A DNA stretch of 64,000 nucleotides from Aquatica leii (GCA_035610365.1 CM069433.1:56162487-56226486), one strand, 5' to 3'; positions 37,179-48,227 are shown, counted from the first letter of the stretch. The notes: a model not told the origin generated them from the letters alone. Program-made: numbers and translations.

Positions 37179-37654
37179 CTAGCTTTAGCCATTGAAAACT
37201 TTAAAGTTGTTACAAATATACGTACTTATGACGCACTTTTCAAATCCTTCTTTGTTATAATTATTTTTAAAGAAAACGTATTAAAATCAGATACAAAAGT
37301 GCTAACCTACTTTTAGTTGAGCAAATAAACTACTGAATTCACTATAGAATATCGTATAGTACTATAAAGACTATATAAATTTTTAGATTAATAATTTTAT
37401 TTTATTTATGAACTTTTCACAACTTTTCCATAAATTTTATTTTTATTTTTTAATAAACACGCTATATGTTTTGACTATTTGTATCAGGAGTATACTACAA
37501 AATTAATATGTATAAAATCGAATCTTATTTTTAAAAAAGAAATATACTTACTACATTAACATTCATTGGAAAATCCAACTTCAAATATTAGACTTTATAA
37601 AATGTATTTATTTATTTATAATAAATCTTTATTAGTTAAATATATAAAACAGAT

Positions 37655-37990
37655 TTATTAGATAAATCCGGTGTTTATAAATTAAAATGTGACTGCAACA
37701 AATTCTATATAGGACAAACAGGTCGCAAGTTTCGTATTAGACTTGCTGAACATCTTTCTTGTATAAAAAATAATAATATTTTGTTTAAATTATCATTTGC
37801 TTATTATATACTAAATTCTTATCGTTCATTTAATTCTAACAAAGAGTTAGAAATTTTCCATATTTGCAATAATGGCTTGAAACAAATTTTTTAAGAAAAA
37901 AAAATAATTGAAAATTGCAATTTAAATTTAAATCACGATTTATGTCTTAACGAAGTTGTTAACTTTAATGATAATAATATACTTTTTTAA
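37655..37990 (+). pseudogene. Penelope-like element fragment, GIY-YIG endonuclease end
   Basis: Plus-strand translation gives LDKSGVYKLKC, then CNKFYIGQTGRKFRIRLAEH, matching the start of the GIY-YIG nuclease module at the C terminus of Penelope-like reverse transcriptases (G-V-Y, Y-I-G-Q-T-G-R, a basic Arg and EH). It continues with KLSFAYYILNSYRSF and LNHDLCLNEVV after a stop. Only the last ~110 codons remain. Confidence 0.75.
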
Positions 37991-37999
37991 ATTACGTTT

Positions 38000-38470
38000 T
38001 GTTGGTTTCCATTATTTTGCTGTAACCTAGGATATTTCTATTATTAAGCTAATAAAATTTTATTTTCATTTTTATTAGTTTTCAGATTTCTATAATTATT
38101 TTTATATTTTTTCAAGTTTAATATTTGAAGTTTGATTTTCCACTGGTAATGTAGTAAGTTTATTTCTTTTTTAAAAAAAAGATTTGATTTTATACATATT
38201 AATCTTGTAGTATACATCTGATGATGACAATTCTTTACAACAAAATAATACAAATAATTTGAATTACGCAGGTAATGACAAATATTTTACGAATGCGTAG
38301 ATAGTTGCGCAGAAATTTTGTGTGCTTTAAACTTCAAAGGTACGACAAGGGAGTTGGATTCTATTGATTCTATAAGCATTATCTGTGGTACCAGTTGGAG
38401 CTCAAACCAAAGAAGAGTCCGAGGTCCGAGAGCAACCAGTTGAATCAACAAATTAGACCGTTTTAAGTAT
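38000..38470. other. Flank of the Penelope fragment
   Basis: AT-rich DNA after the nuclease fragment. CTGATGA at 38220-38226 followed by a short spacer and ACAAAAT looks like a decayed hammerhead-ribozyme core, which Penelope-like elements are known to carry, but the GAAA half is not intact. No other feature was seen. Confidence 0.3.
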
Positions 38471-38471
38471 A

Positions 38472-38745
38472 TTAAACGAACCTGCGGAAGATATCGCTTC
38501 TCTGTCTACCCCTCTCTAACTCTCCTAACCGAGCGTCGTTTTCGTAGTGTTGGGCTTTAACTTGCGCAACACCAGGTTCAAGTAACGTGTTGAGAAATTT
38601 TCGCAAGGCTACTTGTTCCACTCTATTCGTTACCGGGCGTCGTATTCGTAGTGTCTGGTTTTGATCTGCGTATTGCGTCGTCGACACTGGGTCAAGAGCC
38701 GTTTTGAGAGATTTTCGCACCTCTACTTGCTTCACTCTCTACGCT
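38472..38745 (-). repeat. Two-copy tandem duplication inside an 87-codon frame
   Basis: The minus-strand frame encodes two related units of about 38 residues: KQVEVRKSLKTALDPV...ADQNQTLRIRRP and EQVALRKFLNTLLEPG...HYENDARLGELE. At DNA level the units of roughly 114 bases share GCGTCGTNTTCGTAGTGT and TTGAGANATTTTCGCA. The keeping of frame between copies suggests a coding origin, perhaps from a retroelement Gag-like gene, but I do not recognise the family. The unit is GC-rich compared with its surroundings. Confidence 0.55.
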
Positions 38746-40529
38746 CTTTTTTTCCATTTCACGATTGCTTGGTTTTTATATTCGCCGCTTCCGCTGTTTT
38801 ATTTACTGCTATATTTTATTTCCGTCGCCTAGCTCCGCTTTTAAGACCTCTCGACCCTGGACTACCGTGTCTTTACTACAGTTACCCGGACAACACTGTA
38901 TAACACAAGAGTAAATTCCTCGAACAAATCTGGCATCCGAAAACCGTACTATCCCCTTAGTTTTTTATTTCAGATAAACCTTTCGTCACAAAACTTGTTT
39001 CGAAATAACAAGTAAAAGCCGGTTTGAAGATACAAGATGTCGGCAACTCTATTAAGGAGCGATTGGTAGTACCATTGTAATGGTATTACCACATAATACT
39101 TTAGAAGCAGGGCCGCCGAGAGGACTTTTGGGGCCCGGGGATATACTTCTTGTGGGGGCCCCTGCCAAGAGCGTGAAAAAAAATATTTTCCCCTCGGACT
39201 TTTGGAATTATTTAGAAGGGAGAGCATTGCATTTGATTCCACGCCGCGCGATGCTGAGTCGTCGGCGCGGCGGTCCCTTTGTGGGCAGCTGCGCCGCGTT
39301 GACTTGCACGGACTGAATGTTTATTTTGTGCAAAATATCCACGTCGCGAATATCGGAGTCGATGGCGGTCTCCCATTGACTGCTAATTACTAATAATCGA
39401 AAATTAGACTCCAGCACCAGTAAAGAAATGCTTTGTAGCCCAACGCTTAGGTTAATTTCTTATTCACTTTCGGCTTAGTTCACAAACACGACTACTTTAT
39501 CCGCTTCTTCCTGGAGATTTTCACATCGATCAAACAACTACGCTTACTACACTATTAATGTTTGTAATTTTTCTTTTAGTTAAATAATAATGGAGTTTAT
39601 AAATAATGAAACAGGCTCAAAATGTCAAAAACTAGTATATATTTAGTTGCGACTTGACTCGACTGGATTGACTGATCGTGTGCGGTACATACAATTTTAT
39701 TTACCCACAATCGGCATAACACCTCCTCCCGAAATCAACGTTACACCAATTATTACCTAATATGTACAATTCTAGTTTTTATGCATGCATGAATGTGTTT
39801 ATCCGAGATTTTATATAAACAAAAGCTTAACCTATCCTTTGGATCTGTCAGATTACAATTTTGCAGTTTTACAACCTCAATGTCGGAGCCTAAACAAACG
39901 AAGGTGTCTGTATAAGCTTCGCTGCAGTTTTTCTTTCAGCCCAGTTACATGCTACGTCTTAAATGTACTTCCGGTATCAGCTTCGGGAGGTGCTCGAAGA
40001 AGGTTCGTTGAAACTGCAACCTTTCTCGAGACAGCGCTCCTTTCGCTTTTCCGGTTATGCCAATCAGTGCATTAAATTCAGCTATTATGGAGGCAAGATC
40101 AGATTTTTAACTATAAAAGCAAATTTAACTGGAATTTGAAAGATAAAATAAATCCAAAATTGAAAGATATTTTCGGTGAAAATTTTGCGATTTTGTTACA
40201 ATAAATTTTGCGGATGATTGGGCCTACAAAAGATAGTGCATGCAAATAAATTTAGAAACAAAGATTTTCTTTAAATACAGAGCAGTTTTACAAATTTTGG
40301 CTGGTGTCTGGAGTACAGCACCGTGCGTTTAGCGTAACTGTCGATGCTCGCTCCAGACAGCATTTACATACACATTTTAACAATGTTGGCAATATATTAG
40401 TTACAACTTATAAAATAACATGCAAACATAATCATATAACATTCCTACATTAGTTCTGATATTTAATCCTAAGTGGCTGTCTGCCTTTCTTTACAATCCT
40501 AAAGCTTACATAATAAATTGTTTTTATAT

Positions 40530-41880
40530 TCGGTCGTTTATTCGTTCGTTCCCGCGTTTAATGTTTAACAGAGCAGCGAATACCGATCTCGTCCAGTTGG
40601 CTTGTGATTTAGTCCGAACTCCTCGAGAAGGGTAACCGTGCCCGTTACCGCGCGCGTGGGTTACTTTACGAACTCTACACGGCACTCTAGTTCTTTTCAA
40701 GCAGCGTGGCTTTAACTTTCTCGCACTATCGCGTTCCAAACACTAAACGTCGCACTAGGCGTTTGTATCATTCTTGTTGTCGTGCCGTGCTTGTCGTTTT
40801 TTCACCCAGCTGGGCTTCATGCAAACGACTTCATGCAGTTTCTTTAACGCACCGCGATTCTTCGTCTTTCCAATTTTCTTCCGCGAATTACCTCCGCCGT
40901 GTCTGGTTTTAGACGGTCCAGAGAATTCGCGAATCGAGTTAGTTCTGTCCACCACTCGCCGTTATTCGCGACGATCGTCACTTCTTCGTAATTCGAGGGC
41001 CAGGCCAGTCCGACGCTTGCCAACCTGGCATCCGCAACTCCGCGTTCGCGTTGATTCAAATGACAATCGAACAGGACGTGTTCGACGTCATCGCTTCCGC
41101 CGCACTCGCATTCGGCCGTTTCCGATCTACCTATCCCGTTTAGGTACGCTTTAAAGTTCCCGTGCCCGGTGACGATCTGTACCGTAAACCGGTCAAGTTT
41201 TACCGGTATTCCGCGTCTTGTTTCTACGGAGGGAATAAACCGAAAGGTCCGTCTTCCGGTTTCGGCGTTTTCCCATCTCGCGTTCCATTTCCGGATGCTT
41301 AATTCGCGCGCGCGTTTTTTCACGGCTCCCATAGGCAAGCGGTCGTAGTCCACGTCGATATCTGTGGCTCGGGCTGCTTCCTTCGCTAACGCGTCGGCTC
41401 TCTCGTTACCCGCCGTCCCAACGTGGGCCTTGGTCCAGCGGAATTCCAGCCTCGTTACGTCATTTGCGTTTTTGATCAGTTGTTGAGCCTGAAAAACTAG
41501 ATCGGTTGGCGCTTTCGGACTGGCCAGTGCTTCCAGCGCGGCTCTTGAATCTGTTACGATTGCTACGCTGGTCGGAGGGTCTTCCATTTCGAGCACGTGG
41601 CGCAGCGCTCCCCGGATGCCGACCATCTCGCTCTGAAAATTGTTGCAGCCTTCGGCAAGCCTAATTTTTTTCGCGATTACTTCTTCTTCGTTGAAGAACA
41701 GCACGAACGCTGCTCCCGCTTTCCCGTCGTCGAACGTCGAACCGTCGGTGTAGTAACGCCAGGGCGGCGTTTCTTCCTCTCGTGTGCGGTACAGGATGAA
41801 CTCGCGTGAAAATAACCGTCTCCCGCACACGGTTTCCTAGTCGGCCCACACGCATCTCTTAAGGGCCTTAAGGCGCTGGC
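40530..41880 (-). mobile_element. 5'-truncated LINE, RNase H end, nested in the hAT element
   Basis: A sharply GC-rich block against the AT-rich surroundings, coding on the minus strand. It starts inside the region between RT and RNase H and runs through a complete RNase H and a CCHC motif, then about 300 bases of 3' sequence. Truncation at the 5' side is the usual outcome of target-primed reverse transcription. Exact borders are set by base composition and are approximate. Confidence 0.75.
40844..41830 (-). CDS. LINE ORF2 C-terminal part: RNase H and CCHC
   Basis: An intact 328-codon frame. Residues ~26-150 form an RNase H domain: YYTDGSTFDDGKAG (first catalytic Asp), NNFQSEMVGIRGAL (catalytic Glu), AIVTDSRAALEAL (second Asp) and RWTKAHVGTAGNERADALAK (last Asp and His region). 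Near residues 240-260 lies CECGGSDDVEHVLFDC, a C-X-C-X7-H-X4-C zinc motif. RNase H removes element RNA from the RNA-DNA hybrid in I/R1/LOA-type LINEs. The frame is free of stops, so the insertion is relatively young, but with RT and endonuclease missing it cannot move itself. The first ~20 residues after the ATG are internal sequence of the original ORF; the ATG is not a natural start. Confidence 0.88.
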   Translation of the reverse strand: MCGRRLFSREFILYRTREEETPPWRYYTDGSTFDDGKAGAAFVLFFNEEEVIAKKIRLAEGCNNFQSEMVGIRGALRHVLEMEDPPTSVAIVTDSRAALEALASPKAPTDLVFQAQQLIKNANDVTRLEFRWTKAHVGTAGNERADALAKEAARATDIDVDYDRLPMGAVKKRARELSIRKWNARWENAETGRRTFRFIPSVETRRGIPVKLDRFTVQIVTGHGNFKAYLNGIGRSETAECECGGSDDVEHVLFDCHLNQRERGVADARLASVGLAWPSNYEEVTIVANNGEWWTELTRFANSLDRLKPDTAEVIRGRKLERRRIAVR

Positions 41881-42211
41881 GCCAGACCAGTGATAGCAAG
41901 CACTTGACTCTTAACAAACAAAAGATTGCCACATGTGATAACCATTACTGCAAGATGCGTTTGTGCCGTGTAGACTTTTTCGCAACGGGGGTTCCGAAAG
42001 CAATCTTGGCAACGGACACTCTCCAGACGTACCCCACACACACGCACTACAAAAGGAGGAACATAGTTCCTACAAATTGAAATCATGATTTTTTCATAAA
42101 AAAATCAAGTGATTTAAATCATGATAGATTTTTTCTCCGGGGCCCCTAGAACCTAGGGACCCCGGGTATTTTCCCCGTCAACCCCCCCCTCTTGTCGGGC
42201 CTGTTTAGAAG

Positions 42212-42984
42212 TTCGAAATCAGAAGAGAAAACCTTAGTAATTGAAATTAATGAAAACAATCTGAAGGAGAACGAGATGCAACAGGTGACAACGCTAATGT
42301 GGACAAAAATGTTTACAGAATTAATTACAAATTTTCTAAACGAATAAAATATATCTTATTCTTTTTCTTGAGAAATATGTGCGATAAAATTGCAAAATTT
42401 AAATGCCTACAAAAGAAGTTCAGCGTTTTACGCTAGTGGTAGAAATAAAAATAGAAACAAAAGAAACCAAGGTTGAACTGTTTATACAAAAAAAAATTTT
42501 TCTCAACAAAAAACATTTTTAAATAAAACCAAAGAATTCAAATCATTAAAAATACGTTTTTATATCGTTGTCTTTTACCTCCATCGCTTAATTACACAAC
42601 GGTTTAGATATTTCGCCAACTTGTGAGCTATTATAAAATTTGTCACTGCCATTGCCAACAATGTTTTGGCATGATATTTTCTTCTCTTTTAAATATGTAA
42701 CTACCTAATTTGTAATTGTCTATAAATTATTAAAAATGTGGGTGTTATATATTGTAAAGTAAATAAGTAAAAGCAACCGTACATATTAGAATAACGTTTT
42801 ATAAGATCACAGACAATAATAAAATACAATAATTATTAAATACTTAAAATAAAAACATTATTAATGTATGACAACGTACAATGTAAAACTACAAAATTAC
42901 GTTTAATAAACAATAATAAATACACAAATTAATTAAACTTTTTTACATACATTAATATTTACATATACATACATCTTTAATTAT
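42212..42984. other. AT-rich DNA downstream of the kinase gene
   Basis: No gene supported. On the minus strand this is the 3' flank, and possibly 3'UTR, of the kinase gene's calmodulin-type terminal exon. Confidence 0.4.
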
Positions 42985-43171
42985 TCATATAAGATCGGCA
43001 TCAATTTTTGCTCCCATTCGTTGAAGTGCTATAATCGTATTTACTGCTTTTATCCAACGTTTCTTGATTACATATCGCTTAAGTTTTTTTGTACTTAGTA
43101 CCATTTCAGAGTGCACAGTGAAACAATGCAGCCATTTGTGATTCAAACAGTCTAACGCAGTCATTCTATCG
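42985..43171 (-). CDS. MLCK-like kinase, alternative terminal exon with calmodulin-binding-like tail
   Basis: On the minus strand a TTTTCAG acceptor precedes C-GAT-AGA, giving DRMTALDCLNHKWLHCF, the last helix of a kinase domain, then KKLKRYVIKKRWIKAVNTII, ALQRMGAKIDADLI and TGA. The basic-amphipathic block is the counterpart of the MLCK autoinhibitory/calmodulin-binding segment (basic, with W and hydrophobics spaced as in K-K-Y-x-x-R-R-K-W-x-K). The exon starts in the same phase as the other terminal exon (43394-44381), and both encode a version of RM-(S/T)-A-x-DCLNH-(S/K)-WL, so they look mutually exclusive. A kinase ending here would be about 325 residues from the first visible exon and Ca2+/calmodulin-regulated. 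It lies outside all longer open frames and was found by reading for the kinase end. Confidence 0.82.
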
Positions 43172-43393
43172 CTGAAAACATTCTACTATTAATCTACTTT
43201 TCAATGAATTTATTTTATATCCGTTAGTAACAAAAAAATAAATAAGTAAAAAATAATGTGGTCCCTATAATCGTAAAAGCAAAAACAATAATAAACAGCC
43301 ACAAAAATGCAAATATTATTTAAAAAATAAAGTATAAGCACAACTGCTAGTTCTTTAAAACACTAACGTGAATCATTACATTAATTGCGCGCA

Positions 43394-44381
43394 TCATTTA
43401 AATCCATTATGCTTCATAAACGGATGGCTATTTTTATTCACAGAACGTGATTGAAAAAACATATTTAACGAGCTGATACCCTTTTGACCGAGACTTTCAG
43501 TTTCGCTCCATTCTGTCGATATCGATCCGTGTCGTGGAATTGGTCGCGATGGTGCTTGAGGACCATCCCATTGCTCTAATAGTTTCAATAACATATCTTT
43601 AGTTCCGTTTACAGTGTTTTCAATTGTACTAGATTGCTGTGCCGATAAACTTGTTTTTCCGTCCATAAAATATAAAAAATCAGAATCAAACTCCTTTTTT
43701 AGAGATTTACTCTCGAATCTATCTGCTAAAGGCACATCTCGACTTTTGTTTGTTAAACGATTTTTTGATCTTCTCCAAGGAACTTCTCCGTTAGTTCCGA
43801 TTTCTTTTAATTTTGGGGATGTTATCGTTATTTTGGGACTTATACTGCTGTTTGTGTTATTAGTATTTTTGTTTATTTGTATTGACGACGAAACTGTTCT
43901 TATGGTGGTATTTGTATTAAATTCAGGCATTGTTGATAATTGAAACAGTTTATCTGTCAGTTTCCTAATTTCATCTGCAAGGTTCAGTCGTTCGGCAACG
44001 TCAATGCCTTTTCCTATGCATGTACCTTCGGAAGCTCTTCTAAAGTAGTCAGATTGAGGTACGAATAAATTATCCTCGTGATGCAACGTCAAATTTTGAG
44101 GAAACATTTCATCAGAATCTACAGATGATCCTAGTGAGCCACAAGGAGAGGGTGACATTCCTTCTAAAGAATGTAAAGATTCTGACATTTGAAGGGTATT
44201 GTGACATGGTGTAATTATATGTGAAGATGATTCAAATACATAAGGTGAATTGGGATGCTCGTTCCATCGCTCAACAAACAATCTTAAGTTATCTTTTGCT
44301 ACATCCATGTGGGAAGATTCTGGTGAAGTTCGACGTATTAACCAAGAATGATTCAAACAGTCTTCGGCTGACATTCGTAGA
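43394..44381 (-). CDS. MLCK-like kinase, terminal exon with long Ser/Asn-rich tail
   Basis: A 988-base exon entered through GCTTTTCAG, then T-CTA-CGA-ATG, giving LRMSAEDCLNHSWLIRR (end of kinase subdomain XI), a conserved-looking NLRLFVERWNEHPNSPYVFE, then about 270 residues rich in Ser, Asn and Thr with short charged patches (VPWRRSKNRLTNKSRDVPLA, LKKEFDSDFLYFMDGK, MLLKLLEQWDGPQ). The stop is TGA at 43394-43396. The tail lacks the basic calmodulin-binding segment found in the alternative exon. In fly terms the kinase is closest in style to sqa or Strn-Mlck; I do not fix the symbol. A possible poly(A) signal (minus AATAAA) is at about 43209-43214. Confidence 0.88.
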
Positions 44382-44693
44382 CTGAAAAGCGACAAAGACC
44401 CAATTAATTGTTAGTTGTGTTTGTTAATGAGATACAACACACAACGACACTCATTCTGACAAATCCCAATTTAGTAACAAGTAGTTAGTTCTGTCATATT
44501 TTACATCACTATAATTGGGTCTTTGCCACAACTTTCTTGTCATTCATTCGCACATCATGCGCACTTTTGCAAACGTGTTAGTTAATTCTTTTGTTTTGTA
44601 TATAATTACGCAATGACATTTAAAATATATATAAATTTTGGCAATACTACTACAAACAATTACTACATTTTTATACAAAATTAAGTAACTTAC

Positions 44694-45675
44694 TTAATAT
44701 CTTTTATTAAAAGTTTTGCGATAAAATCTTTGGCGTTTTCGGAAATTTCTCTAAAAGCTTCATCGTCAAAATCGTATTTTCCAATAGTAACATTAGCCAT
44801 CGTTTCTACATCTGTGTGTCCCATAAATGGCGATAATCCTGATAATCTAAAAACACTGTTAATTCTAATTAAAACTTATATAAAAAACTTACAAAACATA
44901 ACAAATAACACCAACTGACCACATATCAGTACCGTATCCGATATCATCAAAATTAACTACTTCTGGTGCTACAAACTCGGGTGTACCAAATAAGACTTGT
45001 AACTTTTTGTTAGGATCATATTGTCTTGCAAGACCAAAGTCTATAATTTTTATTCTATTTCCAGTTTTTGTTAAACACAAAATATTTTCGGGCTGTAACA
45101 GAAATCATAATAAGGTATTTGGTTTAAGCACAGTTCTACCTTCATATCTAGATGAAGAATACGTTGTTTGTGTATAAACGCTACTCCTTCGCATATTTGT
45201 CGCATAAACACGGTACAGCTTTTTTCAGTCAGTACAAAATCGTCGTCAATTACTCGTTCAAACAATTCGCCCCCCTCAATTCTAAAAAAAATGCAATAGT
45301 TCTTTTTCTATAATTATCAAATGCTTACAATTCTAATATAACAGTCATCATCTTTCCGGTTTCAAATGCATCGTAAATTTGTAAAAGACGTGGGTGCTGT
45401 AAAGATCTCATGATGTCGACTTCTCGTTCAACATTTTTACGATCTTCTTTCTTTCCAATTCCAATAAATTTGGCAGCTAACTGCAACCCACTACTTTTTT
45501 CTACACATCTAAATACGGTTCCGAATTTTCCTCTAAAACCAATATTTGCACATGTAACTGTTTAAAAATAAAACTAAGGCTTACCTCCCAATCTCTACAG
45601 TTAAATCGTAAAACTCTTTTGGATCTAAACCTTTTTTAATCTGAACGTCTCTGTACGGAAAACTGAGTTGTACTT
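44694..45675 (-). CDS. MLCK-family Ser/Thr kinase, catalytic core (5 exons)
   Basis: Minus-strand exons 45585-45675, 45329-45532, 45140-45281, 44893-45092, 44694-44846, all GT-AG with compatible phases. They encode VQLSFPYRDVQI, the glycine loop EIGRGKFGTVFRC, the ATP lysine in LAAKFIGIG, the helix C glutamate in VEREVDIM, MMTVILELIEGGELFERV, the catalytic loop HLDMKPENIL, the Mg2+ motif KIIDFGLARQ, GTPEFVAPEVVNFDDIG, ICYVLLSGLSPFMG and NAKDFIAKLLIKDIN. HLD in place of HRD and the GTPEFVAPEV loop are typical of MLCK/DAPK-type kinases, which phosphorylate myosin regulatory light chain. The last exon splices in the same phase to either 43394-44381 or 42985-43171. Exons upstream of 45675 (start codon, any Ig/FN3 part) were not recognised, so the gene is incomplete here. 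All catalytic residues are present; likely functional. Confidence 0.93.
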
Positions 45676-47195
45676 CTAAAAGAAATTTTTAACAATAAAA
45701 TGCTTTTGTTAAGTTTTGAAAAATTGCTATAGTTTATATGATCACTATTAATTATATAGATTCTGTAAAATGTCTGTGTTAAATAATAATACGTAAAGTT
45801 TTGGCACATGTTCTGAAAGATTTAATATTAAGTATGTGCGTTTATGAGTATGATTAGTTTGTTAAAAAACACAATATTGTTCTAATTTTAAAATAATTAA
45901 ATTAATACATGCAAAGCCCATTTTTTTGTATATTTGTTGTTTTTTGTAACAAAACACTCTAATCAACAAAGTTGTTTAAGTATCAATATTAGTTTTTTTT
46001 TAGATATTAACTGGTTTATGCACTGTGAAACTGTTTTCATATTCTTTTTTTATTTTCAATTTTGTAGAAAGTACACAACAATAATTTCCTTTTAGTTGTT
46101 ATACTTAGGATTATTCAAAACTGAAAAATTCGTTTCTGAGTTGTATGTATAATTTTGCATTTGTCGTTTACGATTTTAACAAAAATTTTGTATTACTATT
46201 GTAAATGTGCAATTAAATGGGAACACTTACATAACTAACTAAAGCTGTATTTATAGCTGTATTTATTAAGAGTTTGTTTTTGAAAATAATTTTTTGTTTT
46301 TTTATAATGGAATGGCATTCAATTAGCACTTAATTCTAAATTACATTTAATAACTTTTTTTTATCATAGAATAAAATTGACTTCTTTATAATTAAACCAT
46401 GTTGTCTAATTGTCTAATACTGTTAAAACCACTTTTTTTAAATTTCAACTTACACTAGTGGTTCCTTCAACCTGTTATAAATTTTTTATTTCTTATGAAA
46501 ATAATCAATAACTGTTGGGAAACGTACATTATTTAGAATTTTGAAAAAATCTTGTTTTATGCAGCGAAGATTAGTTAATGATAATGTGTGTTAAATTTCC
46601 TGAAAATGTTGTTACATTTAACGGTAAACAATAAAAAAATATTTTGTTTGTATAAACCGACACAGACATGTTTGCTACGTTATAATAAACAATTTCATAA
46701 AAATATTTATGTGCCGCTTTATAGTTTTAAAATATGTAAGTATTTGCTACTGTAATAGCAACAGCTTCCACGACCGGAGTTTATACTGACATGAGAACGT
46801 CTTACGAGTTTGGTCCGCGTCACCGTTGCAACCGAAGTTGCCCACGTTTTGTCCACTTTTGTAAAAGGTTTTATCAGGGTCCGAGAGAAAAATTGAAGGA
46901 TTCAAACAAGCAACCGAAATCTGTCTAAAAACATCTTAAAAGTTAGATAATCAACTTGTGAACCAAGCCAGATTTTAAACTCTAAAAAGATAGGAAAGAA
47001 AACAATCAACTTGAACAAGCAAACGACAATCTTACAAAGAACCACTACATAGTTGGGTAAACCAAGTCAGAGTCGAAACTCCATAAGTCTTCGTATATAA
47101 AGATGTATCGTCACAGCGGGATAAGCGCGACTCTGATTGGGTTGCGGACAAAAAGGGGCGTGTTTTAGATAATGGAGTAATAACCGGGAACCAAA
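45676..47195. other. Kinase intron or 5' flank, AT-rich
   Basis: The acceptor at 45676 requires another exon further right, so this stretch is at least partly intron. No coding exon was recognised. A GC-richer segment at 46770-46900 and repeated AATC-rich phrases at 46900-47060 may belong to the 3' end of the adjoining Penelope-like element. Confidence 0.45.
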
Positions 47196-48226
47196 TTAAG
47201 GATAGCTTAAAACCATGATCACGATAAAGTTATTAGAGTGTTTGATAATACTTTCTCGAATTTTTCTATTGAAGAAAAATGGAGATTTTGCAATCAACAA
47301 AACGTTATCAAAATCTATATAGTAATCCGTAATAAAATTATGTTCAGTAACCGCAGACTTAGAAATATGCCTTTTCCTTATACAACGATCATGTTCTAAA
47401 ATATGTGCAATGATGGAACGACCGGTTTCACTGATGTAGACTAAACCACATGAACAAAAACTTGGTATACACCTTGAAATAAATTTGAAAGTAATTAATA
47501 CCATTCTTACGAAAAAGTTTTCCTATTTGATATGTAACCCCATGAATGTTGGGTAAAATGCTAATTTCAAATTGGATTTGAAAGTAAAAATGTCCTTAGG
47601 TAACACGTGGATGTAGACGACGATTAATAACTGTTCGAATATCTCGCTTGATATAACCATTGTTCATCAATGTTCTAGTAAAATGAGAAAGTTTCAAGTC
47701 TATATTCTGAGGTTGGCAAATAGAAAAAGCGCGATGAACTAAGATTTAATAACAGAACGAAAGATTATAATAAGACAAAGCATGAAGGTATCTATCCGTA
47801 TGGGTGGGTTTGCGATAAATAGAATGGCCTAGAAGTTCATCGGGCTTACAAGTCACAAGAATGTCGACAACTGGGAGAAAACCATTAGTTTTAATTTTCA
47901 TTGTAAATTTGATATCTAGATGATTCCAAAGAAACCGTTTCAAATGATTCCATAAAAATGTTAGCTGCAACAGGTGATAGAGGAGCACCCATAGCAGCAC
48001 CAAATACCTGTTCGTAAAACTTCTTATCAAATTGGAAGTGGACGATAAATACTTATCAATAAGAAGAACCAAACTCATGTCCTTGTCATGGTAAGACAGA
48101 ATCTGTTCGATGATAATAAGCGAATCCTTAATGGGAAATTTGATAAACAGAGAAGTAACATCAAACCTCACAAGAAAATCTTGGAGCTCAAGTTTTATAG
48201 TTTCTAAAGTTGAATAAAATTTTGTG
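47196..48226 (-). mobile_element. Penelope-like retroelement, degenerate
   Basis: Minus-strand pieces in the order of a Penelope ORF. First, an RT palm region at 47746-48220 with ETIKLELQDFLVRFDVTSLF (catalytic Asp), IKFPIKDSLIII and, after a frame break, FTMKIKTNGFLPVVDILVTC and IYRKPTHTDRYLHALS, the signature tail of Penelope RTs. Then a linker at 47510-47745 (LMNNGYIKRDIRTVINRR, LPNIHGVTYQIGKLFRK). Finally the GIY-YIG nuclease at 47250-47500 (CSCGLVYISETGRSIIAHI, then LEHDRCIRKR). Frameshifts and stops make it inactive, and the N-terminal part is missing, cut at about 48226 where a hAT-like terminus begins. Confidence 0.85.
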
Positions 48227-48227
48227 G

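Larger units (their letters stand above)
39108..42203. mobile_element. hAT-type element with 8-bp target duplication, carrying a nested LINE
   Basis: The left end reads CAGGGCCGCCGAGAGG and the right end, in reverse complement, CAGGCCCGACAAGAGG; both continue into GGGGCCC/CCCGGGG-rich subterminal sequence. Precisely outside lies TTTAGAAG on both sides (39100-39107 and 42204-42211), a perfect 8-bp duplication, the signature of hAT insertion. No transposase remnant was found in the ~3.1 kb, so it is non-autonomous or gutted. It contains the GC-rich LINE 3' end at about 40530-41880. The rest (39330-40500) is non-coding with unrecognised content. Confidence 0.88.

Noticed and set aside
36996-37316. 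106-codon plus-strand frame
   Set aside because: It starts inside the 196-bp TIR element and runs out past its border and target duplication, so it cannot be a conserved gene.
39080-39417. Overlapping frames on both strands in a GC-rich segment
   Set aside because: They sit in the terminal and subterminal region of the hAT-type element. GC-rich DNA with few stops opens frames by chance, and none shows a motif.
43614-43943. 109-codon plus-strand frame
   Set aside because: Shadow of the kinase tail exon on the minus strand.
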